Shown here: one piece after another, positions 35,300-44,991 of the stretch
Layout of the letters: every line of letters begins with the position of its first letter
Position numbering within the stretch: position 1 is the stretch's first letter
Program-made: the position numbers and the translations under genes
Notes under the pieces: generated by a model
Database searches by the model: none
Told to the model about the DNA's origin: nothing
What the model saw: only the letters and a program-made list of their open reading frames with translations
DNA from: Desulforamulus reducens MI-1
Lineage (GTDB): Bacteria > Bacillota > Desulfotomaculia > Desulfotomaculales > Desulfotomaculaceae
Assembly (NCBI RefSeq): GCF_000016165.1
Contig: NC_009253.1
Span: 1,956,332 to 2,020,331 of the forward strand
Direction: 5' to 3'
Length of the DNA stretch: 64,000 nt

Positions 35300-36982
35300 A
35301 TGTTGGCAAAACAACCTGCATTAGCAGTTATTCCTTTAGGTGGGCTAGGGGAAATTGGCAAAAATATGACTGCAGTGAGGTATGGTGAACATATTATACT
35401 GATTGATTGTGGACTGGCCTTTCCAGAAGAAGAAATGATGGGCATTGACATTGTTCTGCCGGACTATACCTATCTGCTGGATAACAAAGAAAAGATATTG
35501 GCTGTACTCTTGACCCACGGCCACGAAGACCATATTGGTGGTTTACCTTATTTTTTAAAACAAATAAATGTACCAGTATATGGCTCGCGTTTGGCTCTGG
35601 GATTGGTGGATCGAAAACTAAAGGAACATCGGATAGAACGGCAATCGGATTTAAGACCCATTATACCTCGGGATATGATAGAGATTGGACCCTTTACAGT
35701 TGAGTTTATCCGAGTCTCCCACAGTATTCCGGATGCTATGGCCTTAGCTATTCATAGCCCAGTGGGCACCTTAGTCCACACTGGTGATTTTAAGGTAGAC
35801 CATACTCCGGTAGATGGGGATGTCATAGACTTACATAAATTTGCTTCCTTGGGTGAGCGTGGTGTACTGGTGTTAATGTCCGATAGTACCAATGTGGAGC
35901 GGCCTGGTTATACCCTATCCGAACGATTAGTTGGCAAATCCTTTGACGAGTACTTTCTGGAGGCCAAAGAGCGAGTTATTATTGCTTCCTTTGCCTCCAA
36001 CATCCACAGGCTGCAACAGGCTATTCTAACTGCCCATAAATACGGAAGACGGGTGGCCGTGGCGGGGCGCAGCATGGTAAATGTCCTATCGGTTGCCAAC
36101 GAGTTGGGCTACCTTCATATCCCAAAGGATATTCTTATAGAACTTGATGAAGTCAACAAGTTGCCCAAAAACGAAGTGGTCATTCTTACTACTGGAAGTC
36201 AAGGGGAGCCAATGTCTGCCTTAACCCGAATGGCCTTTGGAGAACATCGCCAGGTAGAGGTACTGCCAGGGGATACGGTGATAATTTCGGCCACGCCCAT
36301 TCCTGGCAACGAAAAATTAGTTTCCCGTATTATTAATCAGCTTTTTAAACTGGGATGTTCAGTAGTTTACGAAGGTAGTTCCGATATCCATGTCTCCGGT
36401 CACCCTAGCCAGGAAGAATTAAAGCTTATGCTAAATCTGCTTCGGCCCAAATATTTTATCCCGGTACACGGAGAATATCGCATGCTGAAAAAGCATGCTG
36501 AGCTGGCCCAAGATTTAGGGATTCCCGGCGAAAACATCTTCGTGGGAGAAATTGGTCAGGTTTTTGAGTTTACCCGCCGTTATGGCCGATTGGCTGGTCG
36601 TGTTCACGCCGGCAGGGTTCTGGTGGATGGGTTAGGTGTGGGTGACGTAGGCAACATTGTTCTGCGAGATCGACGGGACATGGCCCAGGAAGGGATTTTA
36701 ATCGTGGTGGTCACCATGGACAAACATACCCACCAGGTACTGGCAGGGCCCGATGTAGTATCCCGGGGCTTTGTTTATGTCAGAGAGTCGGAAGCCTTAA
36801 TGGAGGAAGCTCGGAAGAAAGTGAATGTTGCCCTAGAAAAGTGTATCAATCAAGGACATTGTGGCTGGTCCTATATTAAACAAGAAATCAAAGGTGCTCT
36901 GGGAAAGTTTTTATACGAAAAAACCCGTCGCAGGCCAATGATCTTGCCAATTATTATGGAAGTTGATAAAACAACAACCTAG
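35300..36982 (+). CDS. ribonuclease J
   Basis: A 560-residue metallo-beta-lactamase/beta-CASP RNase of the RNase J family, a 5'-3' exonuclease and endonuclease for mRNA decay in Firmicutes. Metal motif HGHEDHIGG, HTGDFKVD, DSTNVERPG, the beta-CASP blocks (ASFASNIHRLQQ) and PVHGEYRML are present, followed by the C-terminal dimer domain. Start ATG 35300 is behind GGAGGTG. A single gene here; RNase J1 and J2 are often paired elsewhere. Confidence 0.95.
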   Translation: MLAKQPALAVIPLGGLGEIGKNMTAVRYGEHIILIDCGLAFPEEEMMGIDIVLPDYTYLLDNKEKILAVLLTHGHEDHIGGLPYFLKQINVPVYGSRLALGLVDRKLKEHRIERQSDLRPIIPRDMIEIGPFTVEFIRVSHSIPDAMALAIHSPVGTLVHTGDFKVDHTPVDGDVIDLHKFASLGERGVLVLMSDSTNVERPGYTLSERLVGKSFDEYFLEAKERVIIASFASNIHRLQQAILTAHKYGRRVAVAGRSMVNVLSVANELGYLHIPKDILIELDEVNKLPKNEVVILTTGSQGEPMSALTRMAFGEHRQVEVLPGDTVIISATPIPGNEKLVSRIINQLFKLGCSVVYEGSSDIHVSGHPSQEELKLMLNLLRPKYFIPVHGEYRMLKKHAELAQDLGIPGENIFVGEIGQVFEFTRRYGRLAGRVHAGRVLVDGLGVGDVGNIVLRDRRDMAQEGILIVVVTMDKHTHQVLAGPDVVSRGFVYVRESEALMEEARKKVNVALEKCINQGHCGWSYIKQEIKGALGKFLYEKTRRRPMILPIIMEVDKTTT

Positions 36983-36992
36983 TTTATGTAGC

Positions 36993-37025
36993 AAGAACCG
37001 CCCCAACTATCAGGGCGGTTCTTTG
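36993..37025 (+). terminator. terminator after RNase J
   Basis: AAGAACCGCCC (36993-37003) pairs perfectly with GGGCGGTTCTT (37013-37023). The following 245 nt up to the DUF262 gene contain nothing else I can assign. Confidence 0.85.
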
Positions 37026-37271
37026 TATAATACAGAAATTCATAGCGATTCTGGAACAGAGGTGTAAAATACACGCAGATAATGTCTTATAGGTCAAAAG
37101 AATAGTTTATTTTAAATTGCCACTAGTTCATGACACCAAGAAAGGGACTAGAAAGTTGTTGGCGAATGAAGCAATAATGTGGCAAAATAAGGATGGGTAA
37201 GCCATACCAAACAGACAATACAAGTAATTTGGATTTTATAGCTATTTCAAATAGCGAAAGGGGACTCCAGC

Positions 37272-39047
37272 ATGAACACTATTCAATCCGAAGACTTTTC
37301 TCTGAATAAATTACTTCAGGACTACTATATGGTTCCCAGCTATCAAAGGGAATACGTTTGGCAACCCAAACAGGTAAATCAACTGCTAGAAGATGTATTA
37401 GAAGCCAAGGGTGATTTCCCAAAATCCGAGGGGAATGAATACTTTATTGGAAGTATTGTGGTTTGCGAATCAAAACATGCTGATAAACAGAGTGTACTTG
37501 AGGTTATTGATGGCCAACAAAGGTTGACAACCATCATAATTATCCTTTGTGCAATAAGGGATCGTATCAAAGATATTAACCAAAACGCTGATGTCTCAGC
37601 CGTTAATAAATATATTATAAATTCAAATATTGATTTTTATGGTAACGCCGTTGAAACAATGAAACTTTCTCTTCAGTACGAAGAAAGCGAAGGTATCCTC
37701 GAAAAATTAGGCAAGGGTTTAAATGAAAGCAAAATACAAAGTACATCCAATTCTGTTAACAATATTATTAATGCTTATTTTTCTGCCAAGGAATTTTTAA
37801 GTCAAAATTTTTCCAGTGACGAAATGGGCGTAAGGGGTTATTTTGGCTACCTCATTAACAAAGTAAAAGTAATACGAGTTCAGACCCTAAGTGTTGCTCA
37901 GGCATTGAAAATTTTTGAAACCATTAACGATCGAGGCGTCGGTCTCAATTCCATGGACTTATTAAAGAACTTAATGTTTATGCATGTGAAAGCAGGCGAA
38001 TTTGATAGACTAAAAGATAAGTGGAAAAGCATTGTTGTTGAGTTAGAACGCCAAAAAGAAAAACCTCTGCGATTTTTGAGATATTACATCATGGGTAATT
38101 TTGGTGTTGAAGAAATTACTGAAGATAGAATTTACGATTGGTTTATCCAAAATGAAGACAAATGCGGCTACAAAAAAGACCCCTTTACTTTTGTTAACCA
38201 GTTAACAGAAAATGTTAGGGCCTATGGACAATACATGGCTGGAAAAAACCCCGATGGAACACCCAATCGTTATCTGGATAATCTAAGATATTTTTGTGGC
38301 GCAGCCAGACAGCATTTAATTCTCTTATTAGCTGCTCGAAAACTGGAACCAGCATTATTGGAGAAACTTAGCCGTCAAATCGAAAACTTATTCTTTTGTT
38401 ATATCATCACTCGGGAGCCTACCAAAACCTTTGAGAAGAAATTTGCTAGGTGGTCCTTGGATTTACTTAAAATCAAGACCGAAGTTGAGCTGGACGACTT
38501 CCTAAACAAATATATCGAAACGGAAAAGAAAAAAAAGAAGTCCAGTTTCGAACACGACCTTGGTGTTTTAACTCAATATGATATTCAGCAGTATCGGATC
38601 CGCTATATTCTGGCTAAACTTACCCAATCCTTGGACGAAAAAGCCTGGGGATCAAGTCCTGCATTAATTAGTCTGGATGCCTATCTCCATAAAGGTGTAG
38701 ATATTGAACATATCTTGCCCCAAAACCCATCAGCAATGGTAAAATCATCCTTTGATCTACCCGATCAATACCAAAGTTATATCGGTCGGCTGGGTAATCT
38801 AACATTGCTGGAAAAATCCATTAATGCCTCTGTATCCAACGGTTTATATCAGGAAAAAAGAAAGTCCTATGAAAAGAGTCATTTTGTATTAACCCAAGCC
38901 ATATCTAAAAAGCCCCAAATTGGTATTAACACTCAAATCAATCGAGCTGTTTGCATACTGCGCTCTTATGACCAATGGACTTCAAAAGATATTGAAGATC
39001 GCCAAAAATTACTGGTAGAATTGGCTTTGAATGCTTGGGATATGTAG
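37272..39047 (+). CDS. DUF262/DUF1524 protein, candidate defence nuclease (GmrSD-like)
   Basis: A 591-residue protein. The N-terminus is a DUF262 (ParB/sulfiredoxin-like) domain with VPSYQREYVW and the signature DGQQRLTT, as in GmrS NTP-sensing domains. The C-terminus is DUF1524 with an HNH-like nuclease motif, DIEHILPQNP ... LGNLTLLEKSIN. Fused GmrSD enzymes cleave phage DNA with modified cytosines. This copy has both parts but sits alone beside a membrane protease and an HD protein, so a defence role is inferred. ATG 37272; a weak AGGGGAC site precedes it. Confidence 0.85.
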   Translation: MNTIQSEDFSLNKLLQDYYMVPSYQREYVWQPKQVNQLLEDVLEAKGDFPKSEGNEYFIGSIVVCESKHADKQSVLEVIDGQQRLTTIIIILCAIRDRIKDINQNADVSAVNKYIINSNIDFYGNAVETMKLSLQYEESEGILEKLGKGLNESKIQSTSNSVNNIINAYFSAKEFLSQNFSSDEMGVRGYFGYLINKVKVIRVQTLSVAQALKIFETINDRGVGLNSMDLLKNLMFMHVKAGEFDRLKDKWKSIVVELERQKEKPLRFLRYYIMGNFGVEEITEDRIYDWFIQNEDKCGYKKDPFTFVNQLTENVRAYGQYMAGKNPDGTPNRYLDNLRYFCGAARQHLILLLAARKLEPALLEKLSRQIENLFFCYIITREPTKTFEKKFARWSLDLLKIKTEVELDDFLNKYIETEKKKKKSSFEHDLGVLTQYDIQQYRIRYILAKLTQSLDEKAWGSSPALISLDAYLHKGVDIEHILPQNPSAMVKSSFDLPDQYQSYIGRLGNLTLLEKSINASVSNGLYQEKRKSYEKSHFVLTQAISKKPQIGINTQINRAVCILRSYDQWTSKDIEDRQKLLVELALNAWDM

Positions 39048-39064
39048 TGATAGGAGATTTGCCA

Positions 39065-39946
39065 ATGGACAACTATAAGAATGATGAAAACACCAATGAA
39101 CTAACCACTAATGAACAAACCGCTCCTCACTGGGAAGAAGAAAGTATGCCAGAAACAGAAAAGAAAAAAAGTATTTTATCAAAGCTAGGTATTGTTGGCA
39201 TTTTACTTGCTGCTTTAAAATTTGGCAAGCTGGCAACCCTAGGCAAGTTTCTCTTAGCTGCTTTAAAGGCATCAAAGTTTGCTGGTACAATAATTAGCAT
39301 GGCTTTAACCATTGTGATTTACGCTCAAGTATATGGCTGGTTTTTTGCCATTGGTTTTGTGGCATCGATTTTTGTGCATGAAATGGGTCACTATATAACC
39401 AGCAAAAAAATTGGTATGAATGTAACAGCACCCATGTTCATACCGTTCATAGGTGCATTTATTGGCATGAAAGAAGCACCCCGGAGTGTTAAGGAAGAGG
39501 CCCTCTCAGCCCTGGGCGGGCCGTTAGCCGGGGCCTTTGCCACGCTGATTTGTCTGACCTTCTATTATTTAACTAAAACTCCCTATTGGGTAGGCTTGGC
39601 CTATGTAAGTGCCTTCCTAAACCTTTTTAACCTATTACCCTTTGGTCCTCTGGATGGCGGCAGAATTACAAAGGCGTTATCCCCGATGATTTGGGTCATA
39701 GGATTAGTCCTAACCATTGTTTTAATTATAAAATTAAAGTCGTTTATACTGGTTTTGGTTTTAATTGTAGGCATTGTTGAAGTGGTATCCATGATAAGAA
39801 ATAAATCCGAAACTGCTAAATACCTTGAAGTTGATCCAGGGTTTCGTCTAAAGATAGGCCTTTCATATATGGGGTTATTAGTGATCTTAGCCATTTTTAT
39901 GATGTATTCCTTTGATATTTCTCAAGAATTTATAAAATCCCATTAA
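39065..39946 (+). CDS. site-2 protease family (M50) membrane protease
   Basis: A 293-residue integral membrane metalloprotease. After a charged cytoplasmic N-terminus come five to six helices. The zinc motif is HEMGHY and the second metal ligand block is LLPFGPLDGGR, the NPxDG-type motif of S2P proteases. These cut membrane proteins, for example anti-sigma factors. ATG 39065 follows AGGAG; an upstream TTG at 39035 overlaps the DUF262 gene and is unlikely. It begins 18 nt after that gene, so the two may be co-expressed. Substrate unknown. Confidence 0.87.
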   Translation: MDNYKNDENTNELTTNEQTAPHWEEESMPETEKKKSILSKLGIVGILLAALKFGKLATLGKFLLAALKASKFAGTIISMALTIVIYAQVYGWFFAIGFVASIFVHEMGHYITSKKIGMNVTAPMFIPFIGAFIGMKEAPRSVKEEALSALGGPLAGAFATLICLTFYYLTKTPYWVGLAYVSAFLNLFNLLPFGPLDGGRITKALSPMIWVIGLVLTIVLIIKLKSFILVLVLIVGIVEVVSMIRNKSETAKYLEVDPGFRLKIGLSYMGLLVILAIFMMYSFDISQEFIKSH

Positions 39947-39996
39947 GGGGTAGCTTTCATATCTACTCAGAGGATGGTAATAAGGAGGAGGTTTCT

Positions 39997-40470
39997 ATGA
40001 ATAGGGTTTTTCAAATACAGTGCACAATGTTAAAGAAAATTGCAGAATTTGAGGGTGACACAGCCCAAAGGGATCTGCCCTTGGACTGGGAAAGGATCCA
40101 TCTGGTCAGTTGTGCAAAAATAGGTCAGATTCTTGCTATAAAACGTGGGGTTGATTTGGAGATGGCTGCCATAGCTTGTTCAATACACGACTATGGCCGC
40201 ATTATAACAGGAAAACAAAATAACCATGCCGCTGCGGGTTATGAACCCTTAAAAGAATTTTTAGCGAAGTGTGGTTTTTTTACCCCGCACGAAATAGAAA
40301 TACTGGCAGTGGCTGCAAAGAATCATAGCAGCAAAAAAGAAGTAGGAAGTCCTTTAGAAGAAATAGTAAAAGATGCCGACGTCCTGGACTGTTATCAATA
40401 CAATATGCCCATAGAAAGAGAAGAGCAAAAGAAACGTCTGGAAAATATCCTCCAGGAAATTAAACTTTGA
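39997..40470 (+). CDS. HD-domain protein
   Basis: A 157-residue small HD-superfamily protein. His in HLVSCAKIG, the HD pair in CSIHDYGRI, and KDADVLD give the H...HD...D metal set for phosphohydrolase activity on a phosphate ester. No other domain is attached. ATG 39997 follows AAGGAGGAGG. It follows the M50 protease gene by 51 nt. Substrate unknown; it is the last gene before the transposon. Confidence 0.85.
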   Translation: MNRVFQIQCTMLKKIAEFEGDTAQRDLPLDWERIHLVSCAKIGQILAIKRGVDLEMAAIACSIHDYGRIITGKQNNHAAAGYEPLKEFLAKCGFFTPHEIEILAVAAKNHSSKKEVGSPLEEIVKDADVLDCYQYNMPIEREEQKKRLENILQEIKL

Positions 40471-40536
40471 TCGAAAAACTAACAAAGATATTTTTTCTAC
40501 AGTTGGTTATGGTGACCAACTGTTTTATTTTCAAAC

Positions 40537-40560
40537 CAAGGGGTACCGCCAAAAAATGTT
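40537..40560. repeat. stray partial Tn3-type terminal repeat
   Basis: GGGGTACCGCCAA (40541-40553 region) matches the outermost bases of the transposon end that begins at 40622, but the sequence then diverges. It lies 80 bp outside the transposon and could be a relic of an earlier related insertion. Confidence 0.5.
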
Positions 40561-40621
40561 GATTTCGTAGGGCTTCTCCTATATTTAATCCCGGTGAATC
40601 TTGAGATTTTAGATTATAAAA

Positions 40622-40660
40622 GGGGTACCGCCAACATTTCCGACAAAACCCACTCTAAGG
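40622..40660. repeat. left terminal inverted repeat of Tn3-family transposon
   Basis: 39 bp beginning GGGGTACCGCCAACATTT and ending CTAAGG. It matches the right end (52397-52435, inverted) at 37 of 39 positions and closely resembles the Tn4430 terminal repeat. The bases outside are TAAAA on the left and TAAAT on the right, a 4/5 match to a 5-bp target duplication. Confidence 0.95.
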
Positions 40661-40704
40661 AACCCACTTGAAAATAATCAATGATTATACCCACGCTAAG
40701 AATT

Positions 40705-40738
40705 GAGGAGTTATACAAAATAACTCCTCTTATTTTTG
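40705..40738 (+). terminator. terminator inside transposon left end
   Basis: GAGGAGTTAT (40705-40714) pairs with ATAACTCCTC (40720-40729) and runs into TTATTTTT. It blocks read-in to tnpI from outside. Just before it, CCACGCTAAG (40691-40700) repeats the inner part of the terminal repeat. Confidence 0.8.
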
Positions 40739-40748
40739 TATAAATTTT

Positions 40749-40822
40749 GTGCAACATAAAATAAATTATGTTGTGCTTAATCAATTAATTAGGTATTATT
40801 TTACTATCAAGTGCAACATAAT
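40749..40822. repeat. TnpI resolution site (IRS-like): inverted and direct repeats
   Basis: CAACATAA (40752-40759) and its inverted copy TTATGTTG (40766-40773) face each other across 6 bp, the size of a tyrosine-recombinase core. A third, direct copy GTGCAACATAA lies at 40811-40821. Tn4430 has the same arrangement: two inverted core motifs and direct accessory motifs bound by TnpI. A fourth motif was not clear. Confidence 0.8.
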
Positions 40823-40862
40823 TTACCAGACAATAAAGAGCTGAGAAAAAGGGTTGAAATGA

Positions 40863-41714
40863 ATGTCAGGAATTGAAGAGTTCAAAAGTTATTTATTAAA
40901 CCAGGATAAAAGCATAAATACTATAAAGTCTTATGTCAGCCATGTTGAAGACTATTCAAGGTGGTTTCAAGAAAGCTTTGGCATAAGCTTTACAAAACTA
41001 TACCGTGAAAACATACTTGATTTTAAAAGCTATTTACTAAATATTAAAAATCTAAATGCAAAAAGCATTAACGCAAAACTTGCAGCTCTCATGAAATTAA
41101 ATGAATTTATTTTAAGCAAAAATATACAAGAAGATATAGTTGTGTTTAAAACGGATTATATAAAAGTACAAACGGAATATGCCAGTCCAGCAATAATTAC
41201 AAGGCAGGATGTAGAATCGTTTCGTCAAACGATACTTGAAAATGAAAGCAAAAGAGACTATGCCATAGTTACACTCCTTGCCTATTCCGGAATGCGTATC
41301 TCGGAGGCGGTAAATTTAAAGCTCTCCGATGTAAACCTTACGGCCAGAGAAATAGTAGTCCGTTACGGCAAAGGGAAAAAGCAGAGACTGGTTATTATTA
41401 ATGACAAGGTAGTAAACGCTATAAAAACTTACTTAAGTGAACGGACAAAGTTGAGAAACAGAGACAGCGAATACCTTTTTGTAAGCAGGGAATCCTGCCG
41501 GATCAGCAGAACAAGGATAAACCATATATTTAACGGTTACAGCGATAAAATTACACCGCATATGTTACGACACTTCTTCTGTTCTTATGCTCTTGAAAAA
41601 GGCTGGTCGGTGCATGAAGTTGCAGGACAGGCCGGTCATGCGAATATTCATACCACGCTAATTTACACCAACCCATCTATGGAAGAAATGAAAAGAAAAT
41701 CAAACTTACTGTAA
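40863..41714 (+). CDS. tnpI: TnpI-type tyrosine recombinase
   Basis: A 283-residue integrase/recombinase, the size of Tn4430 TnpI. The N-terminal SAM-like core-binding domain (residues 1-90) precedes the catalytic domain with R145 (SGMRISEAV), K172 (GKGKKQR), H233 and R236 (HMLRHFF), H259 (GHANIHTT) and nucleophile Y268. All catalytic residues are present. It resolves transposon cointegrates at the repeats just upstream. The 5' end (start ATG 40863) overlaps a possible upstream ATG; a weak ribosome site (AAAAAGGG) precedes it. Confidence 0.92.
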   Translation: MSGIEEFKSYLLNQDKSINTIKSYVSHVEDYSRWFQESFGISFTKLYRENILDFKSYLLNIKNLNAKSINAKLAALMKLNEFILSKNIQEDIVVFKTDYIKVQTEYASPAIITRQDVESFRQTILENESKRDYAIVTLLAYSGMRISEAVNLKLSDVNLTAREIVVRYGKGKKQRLVIINDKVVNAIKTYLSERTKLRNRDSEYLFVSRESCRISRTRINHIFNGYSDKITPHMLRHFFCSYALEKGWSVHEVAGQAGHANIHTTLIYTNPSMEEMKRKSNLL

Positions 41715-41729
41715 AGGGTTTGAAGAAAA

Positions 41730-43568
41730 TTGGCTTCTCCAGAAATATTATTAACTGAAGAACAAAGGCTTGAGTTCACACAAATATCACCGGATATAAG
41801 CGAGTGGGAAATAGCAAAGTATTATACCTTTACGGATTATGATTTGGAAATCATTAACCGGCACCGTAGAGACTATAATAGGCTCGGCTTTGCTGTACAA
41901 TTGGCACATTTACGTTATCCCGGCTGGACCTTTAGCAATAATGGGGAAATTCCTAGTAGAGTTTTGTCCTATATTTCAGAACAGGTAATTGTTGATCCAA
42001 AAGCACTCCAATTATATGCCCAGAGGGAAAACACCAGGCTTGAGTACCTTCAGGAAATTCGTGAAATTTATAAATACCGAAACTTCTCCGAAAATGAGCT
42101 TGAATATGTTAAGCAACTTTTGCTTGTTAGTGCTATGGAAAACGACAATGCTATATATTTAGTGCGAATAGCTGTAGAAGAACTAAGTAAGAAAAAAATT
42201 ATTCTTCCTGGAATAACAACTCTTGAAAAGATAACTATTGAAGCAAGAACCGAAGCATACAATAGGGTTATCAAAATAGTGAATGAATCAATTACTCCTG
42301 AACAAAAAACAAAACTGGACGAATTTATTGAATCCCCATTTGAGAATAATAAAACCGTTCTGGCATGGCTCAAAGAAGACCCACACTACCCATCACCAAA
42401 GGAATTTATAAAAGTTGTTGACCGCCTTAATAAAATAAGGGAACTTAATCTTAATATCAATATTGCAGAAATACACCCCAACAGGGTGCGTCAGCTTTCA
42501 AGACTTGGCTCAAAATATGAACCTCATTCCTTCCGACGTTTCGATGAGGACAAGAGGTACGCTATGTTGGCCCTGTACATTTATGACCTTTCCCAAACCT
42601 TGGTGGACCGGGCTATTGAAATCAATGATAGACTAATAAATGAATTTCTGTCAAAGGGACGTAAGAAGCAAGAGGAAATACAAAAGCAAAATGGAAAAGC
42701 CTTGAATGAAAAGGTCGTTCACTATGTAAATTTGGTAAAGGCATTAGTAAAAGCCCGAACCGAAGGGCTAGACCCCTACAAGACTATCGAGTCATATGTA
42801 ATGCCATGGAATAAACTTTTGACATCAGGTGAAGAAGCAGATAAATTAGCAAGGCCCATTGATTATGATTATCTTGACTTGTTAGATAATAGATATAATT
42901 ACCTCCGTAAGTATACACCGAAATTACTGGAATTTATTGAATTCGGCTCTAGTAATAGTTCACTCAAATCTTTAATTGAAGCCATAAACACTATTAATAA
43001 AATGAACCAGAATAATAAAAAAAGTGTTCCTGATGACGCTCCATTTTCCTTTATCCCAAACCGTTGGAATAAAAACGTTTTCGAAAAGGATGGCTCAATT
43101 AACCGCCATTATTATGAAATGGCTGCACTAACAGAGTTAAGAAACCGTATACGTTCAGGAGATGTATCAGTAGTAGGAAGCCGTAATTATAAAGATTTTG
43201 ATGACTATTTAATACCAAAAAGCGAATGGGAGGCTACAAAGCTTACCGAATCGAAACTGGCAGTCAACTTGTCTGTTGACGAGTATATGAAGGAACGGGT
43301 TGAGAGCTTAATTAGGAGACTGGATTGGGTATCAAAGAATGTTGGAAAGTTATCTGGTGTAAGACTGGAAAATGGAAATATTCATGTTGATAAACTTGAA
43401 AAAGATGTCCCTGATGAGGCGAATGAATTAAGCAGAGAGCTTTATGGCCTCCTTCCTAGAATTAAGCTGCCCGAACTGTTAATCGAAGTATCAAACTGGA
43501 CAGGCTTTGACAGACATTTTATTCATGCCTCAACGAGAAACCCACCAAAGAACGAAGAAAAACCATAG
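41730..43568 (+). pseudogene. tnpA: Tn3-family transposase TnpA, N-terminal part (frameshifted)
   Basis: The first 612 codons of a Tn3-type transposase: DUF4158-like N-terminal DNA-binding domains (EWEIAKYYTFTDYDLEIINRH region) up to ASTRNPPKNEE, where the RNase H-like catalytic domain should begin. The frame then stops (TAG at 43566). The continuation lies in the -1 frame: GAA GAA AAA then ACC ATA GTG ATG reads KTIVMATLMAMGTNIGL. So one base is missing or a -1 shift is needed at an A-run. Without it the protein lacks the DDE domain. It starts at TTG 41730. Confidence 0.88.
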
Positions 43569-44698
43569 TGATGGCTACCTTAATGGCCATGGGAACCAAC
43601 ATAGGGCTAGTAAAAATGGCCGACTCAACACCTGGTATAACATATCGGCAGATGGCTAATGCCGCACAATGGCGAATGTATGACGATGCGTTGAAAAAGG
43701 TCCAGGCAGTTTTAGTAAATTATCAGCACAAACTTTTGCTTGCGTCATACTGGGGGGATGGCACAACATCTTCATCAGACGGAATGCGTGTCCAGGTAGG
43801 AGTATCTTCTATGCACGCAGAACACAATCCTCATTATGGTTCAGGCAAAGGCACCACAATGTACCGGTTTGTTTCAGACCAGTTTTCTTCGTACTATGAC
43901 AAAGTAATTAATACAAATGACAGGGATGCAATCCATATAGTTGATGGTTTACTTGGACATGAAACGGAACTTAGCATAGAGCAGCATTCTACTGATACCG
44001 CCGGATATACAGATTTGGTATTTGGTTTGACTCATTTGCTAGGTTTTCGGTTTGCACCTAGGATAAGGGATTTATCTGATCTAAAACTGTACGCACTTAC
44101 AAAGCTCTGCGATTATCCAAAGCTTGAAGACGTCTTACAGGGCCGTATAAGTATTAAAAAAATAAAAGAAAACTATGATGATGTTTTACGATTAGCCCAT
44201 TCCATACAAAAAGGTAAAGTAACCGCATCATTAATTATGAGCAAGCTCGGTTCCTATGCCAGGCAAAATGCACTGGCAACAGCCCTCCGGGAAATGGGCC
44301 GTATTGAAAAAACCATCTTTATTCTTGATTATATTTCCAGTGAAGATATGCGTCGTAAAATACACCGCATATTGAACAAAGGGGAATTGATGAATTCTCT
44401 GGCCAGGGCTGTATTTTTTGCAAAGCGTGGAGAAATGCGGGAACGAGACCTGCAGGACCAACTTCAACGGACAAGTGCGTTAAGTATAATAATGAACTCT
44501 GTAAGTGTCTGGAATACTACATACCTTGAAAAAGCTATAGAATACCTGAAATCCAAAAAGCAATTTGATGATAGTCTTTTAAGGCATATATCTCCATTGG
44601 GATGGGAACACATTAATTTTATAGGGGATTATTACTTCAATGCTAAGAATGTACCTGAGCAAAACACATTAAGACCACTTAATGTAAATCCTAATTAG
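43568..44698 (+). pseudogene. tnpA: Tn3-family transposase TnpA, catalytic C-terminal part
   Basis: 376 codons carrying the catalytic core: WGDGTTSSSDGMRVQVG with the first Asp, HIVDGLLGHETEL with the second, and the helical end with FFAKRGEMRERDLQDQLQR. All belong to the Tn3 DDE domain. It begins at a GTG overlapping the stop of the upstream part by one base, so limited reinitiation is conceivable. Together with the upstream part it gives about 988 residues, the length of Tn4430 TnpA. A -1 frameshift or sequencing error explains the split. Confidence 0.88.
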
Positions 44699-44727
44699 TA
44701 ATTAACCTTGAGGGGAGGGGCTTTACA

Positions 44728-44991
44728 ATGTTATGGAAAGAGGTAAAAAACATATATCCTAATCAATGGGTGATTATTGAAGCTATTGAAGCTCATACAG
44801 AAGAGAATAAAAGGATCGTAGATCAAATAACAGTAGTAGACAATTTCCAGGACGATAATAACAAGGCTTTACTGAAATATTTACAATTGCACCGAAAGCA
44901 TAGGGAAAGAGAACTATACGTTGTCCATACTTCACGTCCCGAATTAGATATTATCGAACAAAAATGGATTGGGGTGCGGGCCGACGTATGA
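44728..44991 (+). CDS. hypothetical protein paired with an aspartic protease
   Basis: An 87-residue soluble protein (MLWKEVKNIYPNQWVIIEA start) with a strong ribosome site, GAGGGGAGGGG. I do not recognise a named family, though such small partners beside retropepsin-like proteins recur in Firmicutes. Its TGA overlaps the ATG of the next gene (ATGA), so the two are translationally coupled. Part of the transposon cargo, directly after tnpA. Confidence 0.75.
   Translation: MLWKEVKNIYPNQWVIIEAIEAHTEENKRIVDQITVVDNFQDDNNKALLKYLQLHRKHRERELYVVHTSRPELDIIEQKWIGVRADV

Noticed and set aside
40541-40560. True left end of the Tn3 element at the outer repeat copy
   Set aside because: Only 13 bases match and the flanking bases do not duplicate those at the right end; the 40622 copy fits both tests better.
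43550-43575. Programmed -1 frameshifting in tnpA
   Set aside because: The A-run lacks a proper slippery heptamer (A-site CCA cannot re-pair), so a mutation or read error is preferred, though not excluded.
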